64,000 bases of DNA from NCBI GenBank assembly GCA_030340625.1, contig JAOPHQ010004269.1, positions 292,001 through 356,000 of the forward strand, written 5' to 3'. This document shows positions 56,259 to 64,000 of the stretch, piece by piece (positions within the stretch are counted from its first letter, which is position 1; every line of letters begins with the position of its first letter). A program made the translations under genes and the position numbers. The notes beneath the pieces are model-generated. The model saw only the letters and a program-made list of their open reading frames with translations, was not told the origin of the DNA and did not search any database. The stretch comes from Merluccius polli. Lineage: Eukaryota > Chordata > Actinopteri > Gadiformes > Merlucciidae.

Positions 56259-59245
56259 ATACAACAGGAGGATGAACCTGAGAACAAGCACACAATGAGC
56301 CACCAGTGTATACTTTGTGTTATTCATATATATATGGATACAACAGGAGGATGAACCTGAGAACAAGCACACAATGAGCCACCAGTGTATAGGCCAGCAG
56401 AGTCCCTATTGACATCAGGTCTACCAGGACATCCAGGTCAAAGAGTAACGCCATGGGAGCTGCAAGGGCAGAAATAGTTTACTCACAGTTCACTTGAGTC
56501 TAGAACACTGTATGACTTGTAATGTGAGTTTGAGCCAAATTTAAAAAACTACAGGACATGTCACAGTTAATAAAACTTGAACTCCTCTCACCTGCCACCA
56601 CCCCAGATATTACTGTGGCCTGCAAAGGCGTCTTAGTTTTCTCACACATTTGCGAGAGAAAGCGGAAAATCAGGCCGTCGGATGCCATAGCATGGATCAC
56701 ACGGGGCAAGGGGAACATGCATCCAAGCAAACTGAAGACCAGAATCAAACAAACCAAACCATTAACAGAAGCTAGTCTCAAAAAGGCCTGCAGATGTGGT
56801 GTTATTTATGTTATCGTAGTCCGAAACCGAGAAGGGGAAGGGGTGGGCCAAGTTAAGCCTGAAGGCCTGTTGACTAGGTCACTGGCTATGGGAAACTTTA
56901 GACAACAGTAACTTTATAAAAGGACAGTAGATTCCCTGGCGGAGTTCCCACAAGCTAGGTAGGCTGAATTGGAAAATTGTGACGGTACATTGGTAATTAC
57001 ATTACCAATGTGATTAGTATGGATACTGAGCTAAGCAAGGAGCGCTTGTTTCTTCATGGCCTTCTTTGTACCTGGTGGAAAGGGCACATAGGGAGCCCAC
57101 GGCTACCACATAGCGGCCGTGCGCCTGGTTCACAAAGTCAAAGGCGTTGGGCAGGGGGGTCTGCGTGTCCAGCAGGTAGTAGGGCATCAGCAGGGTGAGG
57201 GCCATGGAAACCCCGAAGTAGGCGACAAAACAGCAGAGCAGCGAAGCCACGATGCCAATGGGGATGGACTGCATGGGGTTCAGTGCCTCGTCAGCTGTGG
57301 GTTAAAAAAAAAAAGATTAATATTTTCAGCCTGATCAAACTGCCGAATTGCGCTAATATTTCAAAGGACAATGAACCGCCAGACCAGTAGCTGCGATGCA
57401 GTCAAAGCCAACGAAGGCGTAGAAGCATGTTGCCGCTCCAGACAGGATTCCATGGAGGCCAAATGGCACAAAACCACCAAAGCCAAATTCCTTCTTGATA
57501 AGTCTACAGAAGATATACATATGTAATGCAATTGTTGTTTTGCAATCCTAAAAGAAACATCTATATTTTAAGTCTGATTGCACTACTATGTGGTGATTCC
57601 ACAAATTCTGGCTGCTTGCAACTAAGTGGTTTTGTTGTTGAGTGACTGTTGACTCACTCTGGGTCTGTAATGTTGGTGGCATTGATGAAGTTGTCCACAG
57701 TGAGACTCCAGTTCGCTAGGTCTCCCTTCACCATGCCCGAGATGAACACAAACCCCAGCACCGTCACGTTGATCCCCGTGAAGATCTTGCCCATCAGTGC
57801 CGACTCGCTCACGCCAAACGACAGCAGTGCTGCGTGGGTGTTAGCACTCAGTCAAAGCCAAACAGACCTTCTGGCAGCAGAACAGTTATTCATCACACAA
57901 AGAAATGCCAATACTATGACTAACTAGTCATTGTTAGCAGACTTTTATCCAAAGCAGATAAGCAGCTATGAGTTAGGCATCTAGCTCAAGAATGCATACA
58001 GGTAGGCTGAGAACATGAAGAACATGAAGAAGGAGGGGGCGGGGGGGGGGGGGGGGGGTACCAGTACCTTGTGGCTGGTAGTCGCACACCCTATAGCCAC
58101 TATACTATCCTGCCTCCTGCTGTGATCTAAGCATCTCAACATATCATTATCAACTACACTATTTAGCATATGCCAATTAACATTAACAAAGGTGTTAGAC
58201 TGTCTTACCGGTGAGCAGAACGATTAACAACACAGCCAGTAGGTCAGGGTATTCAGAGAGCATAGTCCCGGGAAGGTTTATAGGTATGGAGCTTTTGAGC
58301 CACTGTGAGATCGCCTGGCCAACCAGGTTATCGAATGTCAAGCTCCAGGCTCGTGCCACACTGGCCGTGGCTAGGGAGAGGCCCATGAAAAGAAGATGGA
58401 AAAAAAGTTCCTGAGGTCGTATTGGATAACCTTCCCATAGTTCATGTTAATTAGGCTATTCCAATCAACTGAGAATAAGTCATGATGATTTAAAATCAGT
58501 GAGAGGTTTGATCAACTATTGGTGAATATCAAATTAAGACAAAATGAAACACCTTCATACCATATGTTGTATGTAGAAATTTGATGAATTTCCGAGTAAG
58601 ACAGGACATTAGGCAAAGAAAAAAACTGAGGAGTGATGTAATTTGATTAAAGGCTTACTTTTGTTCACTATCAGCCCCCACATTTGAATTTCAGTGTTTT
58701 TGGCATAGTGAATAGATACATATCATGAGGAAATTAGCTAATAAGGTGAAAAATACATATTAAGCACATTAACTTTGTGTGGTTGAGCAGCATCTCTAAA
58801 CTGGCTGAAACAACACAATACAAATTCCCTGAATATTTATATATACTCACTCTACCTGCTTTGTTTGTGACTCACCGATGATGTAGGACAAAATGAGGAC
58901 CCAGCCAACGATGAAAGCCCAGATCTCTCCCACTGTCACATAGCAATACACATAGGCTGAGCCAACTTTGGGAACACGGGCACCAAACTCAGCGTAACAC
59001 AAGCCAGCCAAGATGGAAGAGACGGCTGCTATCAGAAAGCACAGCACAATGGCCGGCCCTGCCTTCTCTTTGGCCACCTCTCCACAGAGCACGTACACCC
59101 CCGCGCCCAACGTCGTGCCCACCCCGAGACAGATTAGGTCCAGGGTGGTCAGGCACCGGGCAAACTGGGAGTCCACCTGCCTGTCGTCCAGGGGGATGCG
59201 ACGCAGCAGCATCTTGCCCAAGCTCACCAGTCTGCTGTCCGTCAT
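54695..59245 (-). CDS. slc7a3: Cationic amino acid transporter, CAT-3 type (11 coding exons)
   Basis: Plasma-membrane arginine/lysine/ornithine carrier. Exons: 58876-59245, 58209-58370, 57658-57829, 57385-57503, 57072-57294, 56592-56731, 56357-56459, 55899-56101, 55427-55593, 54981-55089, 54695-54831; 1905 nt, 634 aa (human SLC7A3 619). The start at 59245 (MTDSRLVSLGK) follows an acceptor at 59266, so the longer in-frame ORF upstream is intronic. Family marks: GVGTTLGAGVYVL, LCYAEFGARVP (Glu86, matching the essential Glu of CAT1), SVARAWSLTFDNL, CFYAFVGFDCIA, YVVAVGSLCALS, FPLPRVIHAMA, LMSIGTLLAY, LRYQP, FTYGIRNS. It has many hydrophobic segments as expected for 14 transmembrane helices. CAT1 and CAT3 are close; CAT3 is preferred because foxo4 is adjacent, as on human Xq13. 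The intron 4 donor (ACTG|GTCTGG) and the exon 7 donor (CAG|GTTCAT) are weak. Confidence 0.9.
55094..55179. repeat. (CA)n microsatellite abutting an slc7a3 acceptor
   Basis: About 43 CA units. In the slc7a3 transcript this is a UG repeat ending three bases before the AG of the acceptor for the exon at 54981-55089 (read as GTGTGTGAAAG|GT). Confidence 0.97.
56191..56256. repeat. (AT)n microsatellite in slc7a3 intron 7
   Basis: About 33 AT units. They adjoin one copy of the 62-bp duplication of the exon 7 end. Confidence 0.95.
56251..56391. repeat. 79-bp-offset direct duplication including an slc7a3 exon end and donor
   Basis: The 62 bp at 56251-56312 is repeated without change at 56330-56391. 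The second copy covers the last 35 bp of the exon at 56357-56459, its donor and 27 bp of intron. The first copy lies within the intron and so carries an identical decoy donor 79 bp downstream. Confidence 0.9.
58040..58057. repeat. Poly(G) tract in slc7a3 intron 2
   Basis: A G run (poly-C in the slc7a3 transcript) within a dispersed-repeat remnant (57930-58100) between exons 2 and 3. Confidence 0.85.
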
Positions 59246-59317
59246 GACTGGGGGAGATTCTATACCTATGAAATGAGAGGAACATTTGCCGTGTGAATAG
59301 AATGCTAATACAGAGCA

Positions 59318-59355
59318 CACACCCATATATATATATATATATATGGGTGTGTGGT
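59318..59355. repeat. (AT)n palindrome with CACACCC/GGGTGTG arms
   Basis: CACACACCC, (AT)n, then GGGTGTGTG, forming one continuous inverted repeat just upstream of slc7a3 coding exon 1. Confidence 0.85.
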
Positions 59356-59399
59356 GTATGTATGTAAAATGTGAATGGTAATTACATGTCCTGTTACAG

Positions 59400-61190
59400 T
59401 AAATTTGTTTTTCTCAGGAATGGTCAGAATAATTTCTCAATGTTTGATCATTTGGGGAAAAAAACATGACAACTATGAACCTCAATGCTTTTCTTTTGAA
59501 TAAATTAAAAGAAACAGGTATGTCATTACATAACTGTTACCATGTGAAGGCTATACCATGTGTGAAAGCTCTAGGTGTGAATGACATGAAAGCTTTAGCC
59601 TCATTCACAAAACATATCATCAGCCAACACCTTGGGGCTACGCAGATGCACTTTGCTAAGGAATGCCAGAGCATGATTTGTTTTCTAGGCTTTGGAGTCA
59701 AGGAGAGCTGTCTCCATGGTTACCTCACTTCAGCTTCTCTAAATTACCCCATCGGATGCATCATGATGTGGTAGCTAGCCATTTGCCAGTTGCTGTCACT
59801 GAAAGCCAGTGTGATTTAGACTGACAGGGAATGATCAGTTCATGCCTGACCAGATTGTATTCTTTAAGTCCTTCTAAATAGACACAAACAAATATATATT
59901 AGGGCTAGCCTCCTTCTAAACAATGAACATATAATCCTATTTCCTATCCATATTCCTATTAACTATTTCCTCTCCCTATTCATATTACCTGGTCAGTTCT
60001 TACTCTCATAGACTGTACCACCAGCTATCTATGACACAAACTGTTTTGATTCGATACAAGACTCTGCATTCTAGACCTTCTCTCAAATCTACAGTTAACC
60101 ATTAACAGTTAACTTGGGAGAATCAAAACAAGACAGTAACCCCCCCCCCACACACACACACATGACGCAGAATAACATACCTTGACTGGTTGAGCAATAT
60201 GAGACATGGTCTCTGCTGAGAATGTGGTGGCAACAGCAACGTGTAACCCACACACCCCAGAGAGGCAGGCAGATGATGTTGAGACGTCACAGCATATTAT
60301 ATGACCCCCACACTCGGAGCGAAAGGCCAGCTCTCTCAGTGAACACTGACTCTTATGGTACTGATGAGCTCATGAAACCTGGAAGAATCCTCCGCCGTTG
60401 TCATTAGTAACAATACAAATTAATGGTGTAAAAACATAAAGAAAACAAACAAATAAACAAACAAAACAACTACACGATACTACATTATTTTCAATATAAA
60501 TACAAGAAATAGACACATGTACATCATGAAATCTGAAGTGAAATATTCTTTAATGTTCAGTTATAAATATATCAATAAATGGGCAAAATACGACAGTATA
60601 ACATTACATGTGCTTGAATACGCAGGCTAGCAGTAAGCTCTAAACTCGCCTTAGCTTGTAAACCAATTAAAAGTGTTGTCTAAGGATTTAAAGGAAACCT
60701 TAACCCATTTTTGTCAACTCTTAATCAGTCCACTATACTGTCCGTCGGACATTCAGGATGTAGTTTTGATGATAATAATAACAATAAAAATAATAAAATA
60801 ATAATAATAAAATAAAATAATAATAATAATAACATTAGCTATCCACAGATACTCTGTGAATAATAATAATAATAATAATAATAATATGTAGGCTATAATC
60901 ATTTGTATAATAATATGAAAGTCGTACGGACATGAAACTCAACTGCAGGTAGGCTAATAGAGGTATGGTAGATTTACTATTACAACCATGTGACTTTTAA
61001 AGTCCCATTTCTAATTCATCATGTGGTCTATCACTGTTGTTCAGAAGTCATATAGCCTATATATCATTTATTTGGACTTTTTTTTTAAAAATTATTATTA
61101 AATATCAGTGTTGCAATTTGACCAAAATACGGAATAAAAGACAACAGCCATTATAGCACAGCTAAGGTTATTAGTATTTGTAGCAGCTAA
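59400..61190. other. slc7a3-foxo4 intergenic region, no gene seen
   Basis: AT-rich sequence containing the 5' intron and probably leader exon(s) of slc7a3, which I cannot place. (TAA)n-type runs occur at about 60770-60835 and 60860-60886. A short C-run plus (CA)n lies at 60141-60162. The 102-codon ORF at 59466-59774 has no recognisable motif. Confidence 0.45.
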
Positions 61191-61199
61191 TCGTGACTT

Positions 61200-62300
61200 A
61201 AACAGCATGTATGTCGGTCGGCGTGTGAGGAGAGCTGCGCACACAGCGCAGCGCTGGCAGCCTGTTTACGCCTGCACTGTCACATGACTGACTGCATTTC
61301 CCAGCAGCCTGGGACGCGCAGGCGCAGATCGCGTTGTCTGACAGTGGTAAACAGACGTCAGAAGGGAGTCTTCGCCTCGAGTCAAAACAAAACAAAACAA
61401 AATAAATCAAAAAGATGTTGGACGACCGCGCGGTTGGACATCGGAAATGACAGGAAGTCGTTGAAAACTTACTACCCGGTAAGCCCAGGACACCGGAGAG
61501 GATCTCCCGGCTCGTTTTACAGACTTTTCCCCCTGGATTATAAACTCTGAAACAGCCGGATCTTACCAGCTAGGTGGCTATCGGGCTGCTTTCAAAGGGC
61601 GACTTTGCCGACTGGAGTCTCGAGGCGTCCGCGTCTCGCCGCCAGACCTCGGGGCTTTCCTCCGCGCGCGCTACTAAACGGTCTCGCGGCGCGACCCGCG
61701 GCCGTGTCGCTCTGCGCGAGGCTCTGCGCGAGGCGGGACTGTGAGCATCGTGCGCCGCGGCGCAGCGACGACAACATGGCAGATGGTGACACGCGCTTGG
61801 CCGCAATGTGGCGGAGCGTGCAGACCTGAGCCCGCAAACTACGGACTTTACTAGAAACACATACTTTTTAAAAAAAACATTTTTTTTTTTTTTCGTGTCG
61901 TACTTTTGGTACGACCGGTAGCGAAGCGGCCGCTGACGTTATTATTTACCGGGACTTGTTGGTTTATAAACTGTTGAACGGGCGGAGCGGATGCGTGTAG
62001 GCCAGAGACGCGGTTAAACGCCGTCCATTTACTTTAGGAGTTATCCGCAGTTAAACGTCCGCCGTGTCTGAGTTGTGTGTCGTTAGACGGTGTGTTGTTA
62101 AAAGGTTTTGGTTTGTTTTTGTCGGTGTGGTTTGAGGAGCGAGACGCGGTTTTTAGCGGGTGTTGAGTTTAGACATCGCGTTGTTTACAACTGGACGTTG
62201 ACCGAGACGAGGATCCACTCTGCTGGAGTTGATCCTCATTTGTTGCTCTCACGGCTTTACAGTAACACTGTTTCTGGACACGTTTAATCGTACGATTAAT
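61200..62300. promoter_or_regulatory. foxo4: CpG-rich region upstream of foxo4, possibly shared with slc7a3
   Basis: A GC/CpG-rich block (densest at 61560-61850 and 61900-62170) between head-to-head slc7a3 and foxo4. A ZNF143-like motif ACTGCATTTCCCAGCAGCC is at 61291-61309. A possible leader intron runs from the donor CCCG|GTAAGC near 61480 to the acceptor TTGTAATCAG at 62580. Short ORFs within the block look compositional. Confidence 0.45.
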
Positions 62301-62312
62301 AATAATAATAAC

Positions 62313-62342
<30 letters not shown>
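62299..62342. repeat. (AAT)n microsatellite upstream of foxo4
   Basis: About 14 AAT units with one interruption. It produces poly-Asn and poly-Ile ORFs that are not real. Confidence 0.95.
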
Positions 62343-62343
<1 letters not shown>

Positions 62344-62854
62344 TCCACACATGGTACGGAATAGTTTTGGAATTGTTTCACTTAGTTTTATATCCACGAA
62401 AATTTGCATTTTGTATTATTTTGAATTATGAATTATCAGCATATACATTAAGACAAACGCCGCAAATAAGTTAATGTTCAGATTATTTCAGCGTTTTATT
62501 ACCGTAACCTAACCGACTTGTTTTCATTGTTGTTGTTGTTGTTTTTTTTAACAACTCTGTCCCTTTGTTCTTGTAATCAGACAAAGGAATTATCATCTCA
62601 GCTCAATAAAACCCCAAGGTTTGTGATAGTTACTATTAAGGAGATTATTTGGGTTCCCTAATCTGCAATCTCAGGATTAACCGAGGCTATTGGTGCGTCC
62701 AGATTATTGCGCCTCTTTTGTGGGCCTGTTTACCCCCTAGTCCTCTCAACACATTGTTTCAATACTCGCCAATTGTTGACTTTGCAACAATTGCATTAAG
62801 TCCATTTGAGTTCAGCTGTTATTTATCCACCTCCAACCGATCCCTCTTGTTACC

Positions 62855-64000
62855 ATGGAGGACTCATCGGTGCCGCCCATCGACACCGACTTCGAGCCTA
62901 AGAGCAGACCGAGGTCGTGCACATGGCCGCTCCCCAGACCCGAGATCTCAGCTGTCAAGCCGGAGGGGGCCGACGGCTCCGGGTCCGCCGCCGGGACTCC
63001 GCCCGCCGACGACGACAAACACGAGGCCCAGCAAATCACGTCCGAGCCGGAGAAAGCGGCGGCGACCGCCGAGGGGGGCGTGGCGGCGGGGGTGGGCGGG
63101 GCCACGCCCCGGAAGGGCTCCTCCAGGCGCAACGCGTGGGGCAACCAGTCCTACGCTGACCTCATCAGCCAGGCCATCGAAAACTCCCCCGAGAAGCGGC
63201 TCACCCTGGCGCAGATATACGACTGGATGGTGAAAACCGTGCCTTACTTCAAAGACAAAGGAGACAGCAACAGCTCTGCAGGATGGAAGGTACATATGGA
63301 GAAGATGTGGTTTTCTTTATTGGTCCAGTCTCTGGTGGGAGAAATCATTTAGCAGTTCCAACACTGCACACAAATGTATATAAACTTTAGGTTGTGTGAG
63401 TCAACGAAAATAATTCAATAGTTGAAAAGGAAGTCTGCTAGGATTACTCTTGTAATTTATTCATTCTCTCTCTCTCTCTCTCTGCAGAACTCTATCCGCC
63501 ACAACCTGTCACTCCACAACAAGTTCCTGAAGGTTCACAATGAGTCCACGGGGAAGTCCTCATGGTGGATGCTGAACCCGGAGGGCGGGAAGACGGGGAA
63601 GGCCCCGCGCCGCCGCGCCGCCTCCATGGACAACAGCAGCAAGCTGCTGAAGAGCCGGATGCGCGCCAAGCAAACCAAGAAGCAGGCGGGCGCGGCCGCC
63701 TCGGGGGGCGCGCCCGGGGCCCTGCAGGGGGAGGGCCCCGCGGGGTCCGGGGGCGCCGACAGCCCCAACTCCTCCCAGCAGTTTGGCAAGTGGGGGGTGA
63801 ACAGCGGCAGCCCGTCGTCCCGCGGCAGCCTGGACGACCCCGACATGTGGACCAGCTTCCGGCCACGCACCAGCTCCGACGCCAGCACCCTGAGTGGGCG
63901 CCTGTCGCCCATCGCGCCGGGCCAGGAGGAGGATGACGACCTGCCGGAGGAGGGGCTCCTGGGGCCGTACTCCACCGGCAGCCTGCCCCCCACCCTCGCC
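62855..64000 (+). CDS. foxo4: FOXO4-type forkhead factor, first 316 codons (continues past window)
   Basis: Insulin/AKT-controlled transcription factor shuttling between nucleus and cytoplasm. Exon 1 is 62855-63289 (145 codons); exon 2 starts at 63488 and is open to the window end. The start has context taccATGG. AKT-type sites: Thr23 in RPRSCTW, Ser191 in RRRAASMD, Ser275 in FRPRTSS. The forkhead domain begins at RRNAWGNQSYADLIS, is split at GWK|NSIRHNLSLH (the conserved FOXO intron position) and ends SSWWMLNPEGGK; a basic NLS-like RMRAKQTKK follows. FOXO4 is favoured over FOXO1/3/6 by NQSYADLISQAIE, LTLAQIYDWMV, DPDMWTSFRPR and the slc7a3 neighbour. The intron is only 198 bp and ends in a (TC)n tract. 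GC is very high, with long antisense ORFs that I treat as shadows. Confidence 0.92.

Noticed and set aside
59246..59326. Longer N-terminus for slc7a3 (extra 27 codons, MGVCSVL...)
   Set aside because: The acceptor at 59266 interrupts it, and CAT proteins start close to the MTDSRLVSLGK position.
63492..63993. Long minus-strand ORFs (124 and 152 codons) over foxo4 exon 2
   Set aside because: They are antisense shadows of a GC-rich coding exon, with Arg/Pro/Ser composition and no domain.

Overview
This is nuclear DNA from a vertebrate, almost certainly a teleost fish. The evidence is short vertebrate-style exons with GT-AG introns, proteins close to human orthologues but with fish-type differences, ohnologue neighbourhoods of the fish kind, and a very high density of (CA)n/(TG)n, (AT)n and poly(G/C) tracts with fish-type dispersed repeats. 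The species cannot be named from this sequence.

Layout. (1) 2119-3949 +: a FOXN2/FOXN3-type forkhead gene, four coding exons, 393 aa. (2) 6920-14564 +: atlastin-3 (atl3), thirteen coding exons, 511 aa, with a likely non-coding first exon ending at 5841. (3) 17351-23993 +: cofilin-1 (cfl1), 167 aa, with the start codon alone at the end of exon 1, a GC-rich promoter with two perfect CArG boxes, and an hAT-type transposon in intron 3. (4) 25662-26861 -: prss23, an intact secreted serine protease encoded in one coding exon, convergent with cfl1. (5) 27000-48000: a gene-poor 20 kb holding a palindrome-rich DNA element, a solo LTR with a 4-bp target duplication, perfect hairpins, minisatellites and one unassigned exon-like ORF. 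(6) 49849-53462 -: ubl3, five exons, 117 aa, ending in a prenylation motif. (7) 54695-59245 -: a cationic amino acid transporter of the CAT family, best called slc7a3, eleven coding exons, 634 aa. (8) 62855 to past the right edge, +: foxo4, head-to-head with slc7a3, with the first 316 codons present.

The genes do not form a pathway but preserve two ancient neighbourhoods. foxn, atl3, cfl1 and prss23 match human chromosome 11 content (ATL3, CFL1, PRSS23), with a forkhead gene parallel to FOXN2-ATL2 and FOXN3-ATL1-CFL2. ubl3, slc7a3 and foxo4 combine human Xq13 (SLC7A3, FOXO4) with 13q (UBL3, SLC7A1, FOXO1). All exon models below were built by reading splice sites and frame by hand; each closes in frame. 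The most notable local features are a 79-bp tandem duplication copying an slc7a3 splice donor, an slc7a3 3' splice site abutting a long TG repeat, and ZNF143-like motifs upstream of three genes.
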